A DNA stretch of 32,264 nt from Eubacterium sp. (GTDB lineage: Bacteria; Bacillota; Clostridia; Oscillospirales; Ruminococcaceae), in NCBI GenBank assembly GCA_022511265.1, contig JAFLRX010000022.1:8606-40869 (forward strand). The letters are read 5' to 3'. Below, one piece after another: positions 14,857 through 22,541 of the stretch. The position numbers and the translations under genes were made by a program. Each line of letters starts with the position of its first letter. Position 1 is the stretch's first letter. Below the pieces are notes generated by a model, which did no database searches, was not told the origin of the DNA, and saw only the letters and a list, made by a program, of their open reading frames with translations.

Positions 14857-17166
14857 TTATTTCTGCCGCTGAGTACCGTATCTGCCAATAAGCTCTTCGG
14901 TGAAATCGCATATCTCGGCGGCGGTCTCGGCGTTTGCCGATTGGGCGAACAGATACAGACCCTTGCCGCGTCGGTCAGAGCGTATCAGCACCTTGCCGTT
15001 TTCGTGTTCTATCATCACGCCCTCGCTTATCGCTGCGCTTTCTCTGCCCAGCCTGCGCAGCATATCCGGCGCGGTCACACCGTCCAGCGGGACATAGCGT
15101 TTCTCCCGCTCAAACCTCGGCAGTGCCTCGGTCGCCTGCTCGAAGGTCATATTCTGCCGCACAGCATATTTCAACGCGTTTATCGCCAGCACGCAGCCGT
15201 CGGTGATAAACGGCTGGGTCTGCGCGATAGCCCGCGCGGTGCTGTCAGAGTTGTCGTTGGTGCAGGCGTTATAGCGGTATGCCGTCCTGCCATAGCTCTC
15301 GCAGATACGTTCCATATCAAACAATACGTTATGCGGCAGGGCAATGTCGCTGCCCTGACTTACAAGGTCAAGATAGTTCATAAGCAGCAGCCGCTCCATA
15401 CCGACTGCGTCGGTGCTGCGTGTATATATCTCGGCAGAGGTACCGCTGTGGTCTATCGAGATTATCATACGCGGACCTTTCTCGTCGCTTATCTTTTCAA
15501 ATACCGCCGATATGCATTTTTTCAATGCGGAATTATTGCAGTCAAGCTGTATCGAATATCCGCTGTTAAAGTCCGCCAGCCGTGACAGCATCGCGGCATA
15601 AAACACCCCGCTGTCATGTGAGATAAGGTGCCTGCCAAAGCCGTCAAATCTCGCCTTCGGAGCGCCGCCGCGGTTCATTATGCCCTCCAGCTTGCGCTCT
15701 TGCGCGCGGGTTATCGGTATGCCCCCCTCGGCTAGTATCTCTACAGAGGTATCCGCGCCGACAGACACATACATTATCAGTCCCGCGTCGCAAAGCCTGC
15801 TCTTGTGGACAAGCATTGACACAGCAGTCTCTCCGCAGTCAAGACAGTCCCGCCCCGCGGCGTTTATCCCCGCGATAAGGCTTTGCATAAACACCTGCGA
15901 CCGTCCGTCCGCGCGGCAGCCTACGCATACGGTTTTCTCCGATACCGCTGCCGCCGCCGCACCCAGCATACTCATCACCGACGGGGTGGCGGTAATTCCG
16001 GTTTGCCCTGTATAGCCGTTCTCATCCAGCTCAAAGCCGCCGCGCGCGCCTTTTTCCATATCCGACCTCAGCGTCACATTGTCCGACACCTGCTTGTCCG
16101 ACCATATTTTTACGTCCGGCATAACTATGCTGCCCTTGCCGATGGTCGCCCGCTCACCCAGCACGGCGTTTTCGTATACCGCGCTGCCGCTTTTCACCGA
16201 GACGTCGGGGCAGACTATACAGTCGCACAGCCTTACGTTGTCCGCGATAAACCCGCCGTCGGATATCACCGCACCGTCTATCGTACAGCCGCTGCCGATT
16301 GTTACATTATCGCCTATCACCGCACCGCCGCGTATCACGGTGTCACTGCCGATGTTGACGTTTTTTCCGATATAGTACGGCGCGCGCAGATTGCGATAGT
16401 TTCCGGTGCCGCTGTCGGAATAACCGCCGTCGGTTATTTTGCGCGCGTCTATGCGGCAGTCAACTCTGCCCTCAAGAATATCGCGCTGACAGCGTTTATA
16501 TGCTTTCAGGTCGCCGATGTCGCACCAATAGCCCTTATCCTCGTATGCGTACATCGGAATATCCTGTTCCAGCATTTTCGGGAATATATCACAGGCAAAG
16601 TCCGAAAATTCATCATCGGGTATCAGCTGCAAAATTTCCGGGGACAGCACATATACGCCCGTGTTTGCGTTGTTGTCGGTGCAGCCGATAAATGACGGCT
16701 TTTCGGTAAAACCGGTGACCTTGCCGTTGCTGCTGTTCACCAGTCCGAACTCCCTCGGGTCGTCGGCGCGCTTGGTGATTATTGTTGCGGCCGCCGAGTT
16801 ATCCTTGTGATATTTCAGCGCGGCGGTGAGATTGAAATCACACAGCGCGTCCCCGCTTATCACCAGAAACGGCTCGGTGAATGCTGCCGCTGCCTTTTTT
16901 ACGCAGCCTGCCGTACCCAGCGGCGACTGCTCGTAGGAAAAGCCCAGCTTAATGCCCTCATAGTCGCCTTTCGAGAAGTAGTCCTCTATCATCTCGCCCT
17001 TGTATCTCAAAGTAAAAATTGCCTCGTCGCAGCCGTGCTTTTTCAGCAGGTCAAGTATATAGCAGCATACAGGCTTGCCGCATAACTTTGCCAGCGGCTT
17101 GGGTATGCTTTCGGTAAGGGGCAGCAGCCGCGTCCCGCAGCCGCCCGCCATAATTATAGCTTTCAT
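14857..17166 (-). CDS. Sugar-1-phosphate nucleotidyltransferase fused to a degenerate phosphomannomutase-like domain
   Basis: 769 residues in three modules. Residues 1-~235 are a nucleotidyltransferase with MAGGCGTRL-(x)n-PKPL (6-26), LVISGDALCDF (101-111) and GYWCDIGD (212-219), resembling mannose- or glucose-1-phosphate transferases. About 255-360 is a left-handed beta-helix of hexapeptide repeats. From ~370 to the end is an alpha-D-phosphohexomutase fold, recognisable by ITATPSV and VGCRADGRSQ. However, the mutase motifs are missing: TASHNP is replaced by YVSVGAD (466-472), DxDxDR by SIDHSGTSA (570-578), and the final RPSGTEP loop by RSDRRGK (729-735). AAAGGAG precedes the ATG at 17166; an in-frame upstream ATG at 17268 lacks it. 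Similar fusions occur in clostridia and cyanobacteria. It is probably an envelope polysaccharide enzyme with a non-catalytic third domain. Confidence 0.85.
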   Translation of the reverse strand: MKAIIMAGGCGTRLLPLTESIPKPLAKLCGKPVCCYILDLLKKHGCDEAIFTLRYKGEMIEDYFSKGDYEGIKLGFSYEQSPLGTAGCVKKAAAAFTEPFLVISGDALCDFNLTAALKYHKDNSAAATIITKRADDPREFGLVNSSNGKVTGFTEKPSFIGCTDNNANTGVYVLSPEILQLIPDDEFSDFACDIFPKMLEQDIPMYAYEDKGYWCDIGDLKAYKRCQRDILEGRVDCRIDARKITDGGYSDSGTGNYRNLRAPYYIGKNVNIGSDTVIRGGAVIGDNVTIGSGCTIDGAVISDGGFIADNVRLCDCIVCPDVSVKSGSAVYENAVLGERATIGKGSIVMPDVKIWSDKQVSDNVTLRSDMEKGARGGFELDENGYTGQTGITATPSVMSMLGAAAAAVSEKTVCVGCRADGRSQVFMQSLIAGINAAGRDCLDCGETAVSMLVHKSRLCDAGLIMYVSVGADTSVEILAEGGIPITRAQERKLEGIMNRGGAPKARFDGFGRHLISHDSGVFYAAMLSRLADFNSGYSIQLDCNNSALKKCISAVFEKISDEKGPRMIISIDHSGTSAEIYTRSTDAVGMERLLLMNYLDLVSQGSDIALPHNVLFDMERICESYGRTAYRYNACTNDNSDSTARAIAQTQPFITDGCVLAINALKYAVRQNMTFEQATEALPRFEREKRYVPLDGVTAPDMLRRLGRESAAISEGVMIEHENGKVLIRSDRRGKGLYLFAQSANAETAAEICDFTEELIGRYGTQRQK

Positions 17167-17248
17167 ATTTTTTCTCCTTTCACATTTGTTTTTATTATTT
17201 TTCTTTTTCGTGCAAATATAACAAATTACCTTAAAATCTACCTCTTTT

Positions 17249-17277
17249 TTCACAAAACCGCAATACAAACATAAATT
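17249..17277 (+). promoter_or_regulatory. Weak sigma-A-like promoter for the DUF3343/aminotransferase pair
   Basis: TTCACA (17249-17254) and TAAATT (17272-17277) lie 17 bp apart in the AT-rich divergent gap. The -10 matches consensus at only four positions, so this is tentative. Confidence 0.3.
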
Positions 17278-17333
17278 GAAGTATCACACATTAAATGAAG
17301 AATAACACATTTTCCCGAAAGGACTGATACGCT

Positions 17334-17552
17334 TTGAAAAGCTTTATTATATTAAAATCATCCACTGCCGCTATGCGCGCCGTTACGGTGCTGAAAAAGG
17401 CGAAGATATCCGCCAGGCACGCCAAAATAACTACTAAAAAAGGCTGCCGCTTCGGCATATGGGTAAACGGCGACCTGGAAAATATCTGCCGCATTTTACA
17501 GGTTAACGGCATAGTCTGCCTTGAAATAAAAGGGGAGGGCGAGCTGAGATGA
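17334..17552 (+). CDS. DUF3343 protein, putative S/Se carrier
   Basis: 72 residues starting at TTG. A stop codon nine bases upstream in frame, and AAAGG about 11 bases upstream, make TTG the only sensible start. The protein fits the small DUF3343 family: an N-terminal FIILKSSTAAMRA strand-helix, a central KITTKKGC-RFGI with the single conserved cysteine that is the proposed carrier residue, then a C-terminal helix. Some family members occur beside selenium or sulfur metabolism genes. Here its stop overlaps the start of a class-V aminotransferase (ATGA), the expected partner for delivering sulfur or selenium onto that cysteine. Confidence 0.75.
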   Translation: MKSFIILKSSTAAMRAVTVLKKAKISARHAKITTKKGCRFGIWVNGDLENICRILQVNGIVCLEIKGEGELR

Positions 17553-18685
17553 TATATTTCGACAATGCCGCCACCACATACCCAAAGCCCGCCTGCGTGA
17601 TAAAAAGCGCCGAGCGGGCGCTGTACGATTACGGGGCTAATCCCGGTCGGTCGGGGCACAGGCTGTCCGTGCTTACCTCCGAGCAGGTGTTCTATGCGCG
17701 AGAACGCTGCGCGGAGTTTTTCGGCGCGGAGACCGAAAACACGGTGTTCACCCTCAACTGCACCCACGCATTAAACTTTGCGATAAAGGGCGTCTGCGCA
17801 TTGTACAAGCGTCCGCACATAATCACCACCGACTTAGAGCATAACGCGGTGATAAGACCGATACATTCGCTGGCAAAGCAGGGGATGGCTACCTACAGCA
17901 TCGCCGACAGCGGTGAGACGGACGACGACCTTATCCGCAGCGTAAAGCGGCTCATCCGCCGCGAAACACGGATAATGGTTGTGACGGCGGGCTGTAACGT
18001 GGACGGGCGGATAACGCCTTTAGCCCGTCTTGCCGAGATATGCCATGCCCGCGGCATATGCCTTATCGCCGACTGCGCGCAGGCGGCGGGTGTTATCCCG
18101 ATAAGCCTGTCCGACGGGATAAACGTCATCTGCGCCCCCGGGCATAAGGGCTTGTACGGACCTATGGGGACAGGGCTGCTGCTGACCGACGGAAAATACC
18201 CGTTGAGCAGCATTATCGAGGGCGGCACAGGCAGCAACAGCGAGGACGTGAACCAGCCGGACTTTCTGCCTGACATGCTGGAAAGCGGCACGATAAACAC
18301 CCCCGGCGCGATAGCCCTCGGCAGCGGTGTTGCGTTTGTAAAATCAAAGGGTATACACCGCATATCTCAGCATGAGACGGCGATATGTGAGAGGATAATA
18401 GAAGGATTGAGCGGCAATCCGAGGATAACCGTGTACCGCAGCGCAAACACCGCGCGTTATCTGCCTGTGGTCTCTTTCAATGTAAACGGCATATCGTCCG
18501 CCGAGGTTGCGCAGATATTATCCGATAACGGCTTTTATCTGCGGGCGGGGCTGCATTGCAATTTTCTCGCCCATAAAAAGCTGGGTACGATAAAATACGG
18601 TACAGTGCGGCTTGCGCCGTCGGTGTTCAACACAATGTCAGACGCGGTAAAATTTATCAGCTTTATCAACAAAAACTACCGCTGA
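17549..18685 (+). CDS. Cysteine desulfurase-like class-V aminotransferase (EF2568-type)
   Basis: 378 residues of PLP-dependent fold I. It starts directly with MIYFDNAATTYPKP, the short N-terminus typical of the EF2568-like clade. DLEHNAVIRP follows, then IADCAQAAGVIP, with the PLP lysine in APGHKGLYGPMGTG (K200). A C-terminal RAGLHC supplies a likely catalytic cysteine (C337). Cysteine desulfurases and selenocysteine lyases remove S or Se from their amino acid and pass it on as a persulfide or selenide. The tight coupling to DUF3343 supports such a relay. The exact substrate is unknown: no selD, molybdenum hydroxylase or iscU is in view. Confidence 0.88.
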   Translation: MIYFDNAATTYPKPACVIKSAERALYDYGANPGRSGHRLSVLTSEQVFYARERCAEFFGAETENTVFTLNCTHALNFAIKGVCALYKRPHIITTDLEHNAVIRPIHSLAKQGMATYSIADSGETDDDLIRSVKRLIRRETRIMVVTAGCNVDGRITPLARLAEICHARGICLIADCAQAAGVIPISLSDGINVICAPGHKGLYGPMGTGLLLTDGKYPLSSIIEGGTGSNSEDVNQPDFLPDMLESGTINTPGAIALGSGVAFVKSKGIHRISQHETAICERIIEGLSGNPRITVYRSANTARYLPVVSFNVNGISSAEVAQILSDNGFYLRAGLHCNFLAHKKLGTIKYGTVRLAPSVFNTMSDAVKFISFINKNYR

Positions 18686-18756
18686 ATGAAAAAATCTTTC
18701 GTTTTGCAGAAAAAATCCCCAAAAATTTATAAAAATTTTCGTCAGGCATATTGAAA

Positions 18757-18784
18757 TTGACAAAAAAAGGTGTTAAAATATAAT
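18757..18784 (+). promoter_or_regulatory. Consensus sigma-A promoter of the cdaA operon
   Basis: TTGACA (18757-18762) and TATAAT (18779-18784) both match consensus perfectly, with 16 bp between them. The transcript should start near 18791. This rules out a cdaA start at the in-frame GTG at 18770. Confidence 0.8.
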
Positions 18785-18823
18785 ATAAATAAGTATGTAA
18801 AAAACCGGAATGAGGGAAAAACA

Positions 18824-19714
18824 GTGTTGGATTATTTGACCGACATATGGGAAAACCTGCTCAGCGTCTTTCGGCTGATGGAGCCGATAGATTATATCGA
18901 CATTCTTCTGCTGGCATGGCTCATCTACAAAGGAATAAAAATAATCAGAGAAACCCGCGCAATGCAGCTTGTGAAGGGTATTCTCCTTATTGCCGTGCTG
19001 TTTTTCCTTGTTAATCAGTTCGAGCTGAAGGCGATGCGCGTTATTATCGACACATTCTTGAATGTCGGTATCGTCGCCATTCTTATCGTGTTCCAGCCGG
19101 AGCTGCGGCGTGTGCTGGAAAAGCTGGGCCATACCAAGGTAAAGACCATCGCCCGCAACTTTGAAGCTGCCGAGGCTGCGCGTATCGAGGCTGAAAACTG
19201 TATAAACGCGGTATGCGATGCCTGCGAGCAGCTGTCGCTGACCGCGACCGGCGCGCTTATCGTATTCGAGCGGGAGACCAAGCTGGGCGAGCAGATAGAC
19301 ACCGGTACATTGCTCAACGCAACGCCCAGCGCGGAGATGTTCGGCAATATATTCTTCCCTAACACGCCGCTGCACGACGGCGCGGTGATAATCCGTGACA
19401 GCAAAATATACGCGGCGGGCTGCTTTTTGCCAAAGCCGCAGAAGGAAGAGCTTATCTCCAAGGCTCTCGGTTCCCGTCACCGTGCGGCAATAGGCATCAG
19501 CGAGGTGTCCGACGCGGTGACCGTGGTGGTATCCGAGGAGACGGGAACTATTTCGGTGTCCGAAAACGGCAACCTTACCCGTTTTTACAACAAGGACTCG
19601 CTGCGCAAGCTGCTGGAGGAAAAGATATTACCCGAAAAAGTCGAGCCTAAAAAGGCAAAACATAAAAAGAAGTCCGCCCGTTCGGAAAAGGAAAAGGAGG
19701 CGGCAAATAAATGA
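18824..19714 (+). CDS. cdaA: Diadenylate cyclase CdaA
   Basis: 296 residues. Three membrane segments (about 25-42, 47-64 and 75-91) are followed by a DAC domain with the catalytic LHDGAVII (DGA at 185-187) and GSRHRAAIG (RHR at 218-220). It condenses two ATP to c-di-AMP. The GTG at 18824 is preceded by GAGG eight bases upstream and is downstream of the promoter's predicted start site. The C-terminal ~25 residues are a Lys/Glu-rich tail. Its end overlaps the start of cdaR (ATGA at 19711), the usual cdaA-cdaR coupling. Confidence 0.96.
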   Translation: MLDYLTDIWENLLSVFRLMEPIDYIDILLLAWLIYKGIKIIRETRAMQLVKGILLIAVLFFLVNQFELKAMRVIIDTFLNVGIVAILIVFQPELRRVLEKLGHTKVKTIARNFEAAEAARIEAENCINAVCDACEQLSLTATGALIVFERETKLGEQIDTGTLLNATPSAEMFGNIFFPNTPLHDGAVIIRDSKIYAAGCFLPKPQKEELISKALGSRHRAAIGISEVSDAVTVVVSEETGTISVSENGNLTRFYNKDSLRKLLEEKILPEKVEPKKAKHKKKSARSEKEKEAANK

Positions 19715-21030
19715 CACATTTTCTGAAAAAGCTTCTACGCTCGTTTGTAAAAGAACTTAAAAATATCATCATTGCGCTGGTTGCAGCGGTGATTATATGG
19801 TTCGCCATTTCCATTCAGATATTCCCTGATATTGTTACCCACGTCAACGATATACCCGTTGCCGCGTCGCCCACCGAGTATATGAAATCACACAACCTCA
19901 GCATTGCCGACGGCTATCAGCAGAGCGTCTCGGTACAGATAAGCGGCAAGAGATACGACATAGGCAATCTCGGTGCGGAGGATTTCACCGCAACGCTTGA
20001 CCTGTCGGAGGTCAACGGCCCGGGCGAATATAAGGTCGGTGTAACCGTAGAGCCGGTAAATGACGTAAACTGCAAGATAGACGACACCAACCTTTTGGTA
20101 AATGTTGAAATAAAGGAAATTATCAGCAGGACCTTCAGCATAGCGGACGGAACAATGACAGTGACCGCCGACAAGCTTATCCCCAACGGAGATAATCTTA
20201 AAATAAACAGCATCACTGTCGAACCGGACACCGTGACGCTTACCGGTAACTCTACCGATATTAATGCGATAAAGAGTGTCGAGATACGCTCTGACTTCGA
20301 GGGCAGGACCGATGAGTCGATCAGCTCCGGCGGCAAGGCGGTTTATATCGGCGACAACGGCGCGATAGTTGAAAACCCCAACATCACAGCCGACAGCACG
20401 GATTTCAGGGTAAACGTTTCGCTGCATACCCAAAAGACGCTGCCGCTGACGGTGCAGTTCACCAATGTGCCGGAGTACTTTGATCTCAGCAGCCTTAAAT
20501 ACAGCATCTATCCCGAGGAGCTTACCATTTCCTCGCCGGATGCGTCGATAGATCTGCAGGAGACCTTTGAGGTCGGCGTAATTGACCTCAGCACACTGAC
20601 CACGCGCTATCTACAGCAGATGATGCTGCCGATAACATTGCCGGAGGGCTATAACAACGTCAGCGGCAACACCTCGGCACGGATAACCTTTGAGGGTGCG
20701 GACGACTATACCTTCCTTACCTATACGGTGCCTAAGGAGAACGTAATAGTCACCAACGCGCCGGATAACTATGACGTGACCGTTCTTACCAACGAGCTGT
20801 CCGTCAACGTGACCGGACCGAGTACCGATATTGCCGCGCTAACCGCAAGGAACATTTATGTCACCGTTGACCTTATGGGTACGACGCTTTCACCCGGTCT
20901 GATAGATATGAACGCCGAGGTAGAGGTGCGCCGCATCAACACCAAATGCTGGGTGACAGGTGAATATACCGTTTCGCTGCAGGTCAGCGAAAAGCCTGAG
21001 GAAGAGCTGCCTGAGCCTGCCCAGCAGTAA
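19711..21030 (+). CDS. cdaR: CdaA regulatory protein CdaR (YbbR repeats)
   Basis: 439 residues: a short cytoplasmic N-terminus, one membrane anchor at about 18-36 (NIIIALVAAVIIWFAISIQIF) and an extracytoplasmic part with about four YbbR-like beta domains. This shows in the repeated pattern of sigma-strands around V-x-V-x-G and PxxVTLTGNSTDI / ELSVNVTGPSTDI. It ends in a Pro/Glu-rich tail. CdaR binds and modulates CdaA. In most Firmicutes glmM follows; here an MscS channel gene begins 15 bp later. Confidence 0.92.
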   Translation: MTHFLKKLLRSFVKELKNIIIALVAAVIIWFAISIQIFPDIVTHVNDIPVAASPTEYMKSHNLSIADGYQQSVSVQISGKRYDIGNLGAEDFTATLDLSEVNGPGEYKVGVTVEPVNDVNCKIDDTNLLVNVEIKEIISRTFSIADGTMTVTADKLIPNGDNLKINSITVEPDTVTLTGNSTDINAIKSVEIRSDFEGRTDESISSGGKAVYIGDNGAIVENPNITADSTDFRVNVSLHTQKTLPLTVQFTNVPEYFDLSSLKYSIYPEELTISSPDASIDLQETFEVGVIDLSTLTTRYLQQMMLPITLPEGYNNVSGNTSARITFEGADDYTFLTYTVPKENVIVTNAPDNYDVTVLTNELSVNVTGPSTDIAALTARNIYVTVDLMGTTLSPGLIDMNAEVEVRRINTKCWVTGEYTVSLQVSEKPEEELPEPAQQ

Positions 21031-21045
21031 CAAAGGATATTTATT

Positions 21046-21903
21046 ATGGTTTTATTAGATGAAGGAATAATTGAAAACGCCGGAGAACAGCTGCACAAGG
21101 CGCATCAGTTTGCCCAGGCGCTGTGGGACGGATTTTTGGCATATCTGCCGACGCTTATATTCGCGATAGTTATACTTATCGTGGGCTACCTTATTTCAAA
21201 GCTGATACTAAAGCTGATGAAAAAGGGTATGAAGCGTTCGGTGGTGGACGTCACCGTAACAAAGTTTACATACTCGCTGGTAAAGATAGTTATTTATGTG
21301 CTACTAATTACGATAGTATTGGCGGTGCTGGGTGTGCCGATGACTTCTATCATTGCGGTGATAGGCACGGCGGGCGTTGCTATCGGTCTTGCGTTGAAGG
21401 ACAGCCTGTCCAATATCGCCGGCGGATTTTATATACTTATCTCAAAGCCGTTCAAGATAGGCGATTATATCGCCTCTGACGGGGTAGAGGGTACGGTAGA
21501 GGCTATAAGCATATGGTACACACACCTGCATACCCATGATAACAGATCGGTGTTTATGCCCAACGGCGAGCTGGTAAAGTCAAACATTATCAACTACACA
21601 TATAACCCGACGCGCAGGTTGGATCTTACTTTTTCTATTTCCTACAGGTCGGATGTCGAAAAAGCGAAGCAACTGCTTGCCGAACTTGTAAAGGCGCACG
21701 ATAAGATACTTGACGAGCCTGAGGCGGTAATAAGGGTGCTTACCCTCGGCAACAGCTCGGTGGACATTGCCTGCCGCCCGTGGGTAAAGCCGGAGAATTA
21801 CTGGGACGTTTACTTTGACCTGACCGAGCAGGCGAAAAAGATGTTTGAAGAAAACGGTATCGAAATACCGTATAATCAGTTGGATGTGCATATCAATTCA
21901 TAA
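21046..21903 (+). CDS. MscS-family mechanosensitive channel
   Basis: 285 residues with three membrane helices: YLPTLIFAIVILIVGYLI, then a second at about residues 70-92, then the pore helix with GTAGVAIGLALKDSLSNIAGG. The family signature FYILISKPFKIGDYI, the beta domain with FMPNGELVKSNIINYT and the alpha/beta C-terminal domain follow, as expected of a standard-length MscS. Such channels release solutes on hypo-osmotic shock. AAAGGA lies upstream of the ATG. It follows cdaAR closely with no promoter or terminator between, so it is probably co-transcribed and functionally tied to c-di-AMP-controlled turgor. Confidence 0.93.
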   Translation: MVLLDEGIIENAGEQLHKAHQFAQALWDGFLAYLPTLIFAIVILIVGYLISKLILKLMKKGMKRSVVDVTVTKFTYSLVKIVIYVLLITIVLAVLGVPMTSIIAVIGTAGVAIGLALKDSLSNIAGGFYILISKPFKIGDYIASDGVEGTVEAISIWYTHLHTHDNRSVFMPNGELVKSNIINYTYNPTRRLDLTFSISYRSDVEKAKQLLAELVKAHDKILDEPEAVIRVLTLGNSSVDIACRPWVKPENYWDVYFDLTEQAKKMFEENGIEIPYNQLDVHINS

Positions 21904-21968
21904 TGCATAATAAATAAGCGCCGCCCAAAGGGCGGCGCAATATTTTGATCCGTGCCGCAGTGCGGCAC
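21897..21968. repeat. AT-rich tail plus two GC hairpins behind mscS
   Basis: AATTCATAATGCATAAT (21897-21913, the reverse complement of the tail core near rplI) overlaps the mscS stop. It is followed by the stem GCGCCGCCC/GGGCGGCGC (21918-21938) and then GTGCCGCA-G-TGCGGCAC (21952-21968). Confidence 0.55.
21918..21938 (+). terminator. Terminator of the cdaA-cdaR-mscS operon
   Basis: A perfect 9-bp GC stem with loop AAA is followed by AATATTTT, 15 bases after the mscS stop. Confidence 0.65.
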
Positions 21969-21985
21969 ACAACAGTTATTCATAA

Positions 21986-22011
21986 AAAAAGCACCCGCAA
22001 GGGTGCTTTTT
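21986..22011. terminator. Bidirectional terminator between mscS and spoIIID
   Basis: AAAAAGCACCC-GCAA-GGGTGCTTTTT has 11-bp arms. On the - strand it is followed by a run of seven T, directly after the spoIIID stop. On the + strand it has five T and backs up the mscS terminator. Confidence 0.85.
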
Positions 22012-22012
22012 C

Positions 22013-22288
22013 CTATATACTTTGGTTTTGATACTTCATTTTTGTTGCCATTCCTCCGCGGATATGACGTTCGTCCTTGTTTTTTTGCAGTATCTCCTTT
22101 ACTTTTCCGTACAGCTCAGGATTGATTTTGGACAGTCTTACCGTTACATCCTGATGGACGGTGCTTTTGCTTATCCCGAATTCTTTGGCGGTGCTTCTCA
22201 CAGTCGCCCCGTTATCTATTATATATTCTCCTAATATGACACATCTTTCCTGTTTGGCATCCGGCACTGAATATGATTTGCCTTTCAC
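22013..22288 (-). CDS. spoIIID: Sporulation transcription factor SpoIIID
   Basis: 91 residues. The helix-turn-helix reads TVRSTAKEFGISKSTVHQDVT, then RLSKINPELYGKVKEIL and HIRGGMATKMKY, closely following the Bacillus protein. It controls mother-cell genes after engulfment together with sigma-E and sigma-K. I chose the GTG at 22288, preceded by AAAGGGG with a seven-base spacer. A TTG at 22330 in the same frame lacks a ribosome site and would add a non-conserved N-terminus. It is monocistronic, with a sigma-E-like promoter upstream and a strong terminator downstream. It marks the organism as a sporulator by ancestry. Confidence 0.96.
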   Translation of the reverse strand: MKGKSYSVPDAKQERCVILGEYIIDNGATVRSTAKEFGISKSTVHQDVTVRLSKINPELYGKVKEILQKNKDERHIRGGMATKMKYQNQSI

Positions 22289-22372
22289 AAAATCGCCCCT
22301 TTCTTCGGAGGTGAAGGCAGCACCGTACAAGGCTGTGGCACTTTGTTCGGTGTTGTCTTTATCCGTTGGTTG

Positions 22373-22401
22373 ATTATATGCCCAACAGGATAACTTTATG
22401 A
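22373..22401 (-). promoter_or_regulatory. Sigma-E-like promoter of spoIIID
   Basis: On the - strand TCATAAA (22395-22401) and CATATAAT (22373-22380) are 14 bp apart. This fits the sigma-E pattern ATA-N16-CATAnAnT. In Bacillus spoIIID is transcribed by sigma-E, so position and sequence agree. Confidence 0.55.
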
Positions 22402-22429
22402 TTGGCGGACAGACTTATATTTTTTGTCG

Positions 22430-22459
22430 GGTAAAACCTTTCTGCAGAAAGGTTTTACC
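22430..22459. repeat. Perfect 30-bp palindrome
   Basis: GGTAAAACCTTTCTG and its exact complement meet at a central CTGCAG with no spacer. There is no T-run on either side. It lies in the gap between spoIIID and the transglutaminase operon. Confidence 0.8.
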
Positions 22460-22498
22460 GCATACCCATTTCCAAAGACTTTTAATATGTTTCATAGA

Positions 22499-22533
22499 TT
22501 GAGGGAGACCCTTTTGAAAAGGGTCTCCCTCAA
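22499..22533. repeat. Perfect 35-base hairpin palindrome at the end of the transglutaminase operon
   Basis: Two exact 17-bp arms (TTGAGGGAGACCCTTTT and its complement) surround a single G. It starts nine bases after the stop of the last operon gene and may act as its transcript end. It has no following T-run and resembles a dispersed palindromic element rather than a textbook terminator. Confidence 0.75.
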
Positions 22534-22541
22534 TCAGCATA

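Noticed and set aside
18770-18823. Upstream GTG start for cdaA adding 18 residues
   Set aside because: It overlaps the consensus -10/-35 region, so the transcript would not contain it. The GTG at 18824 has a proper ribosome site.
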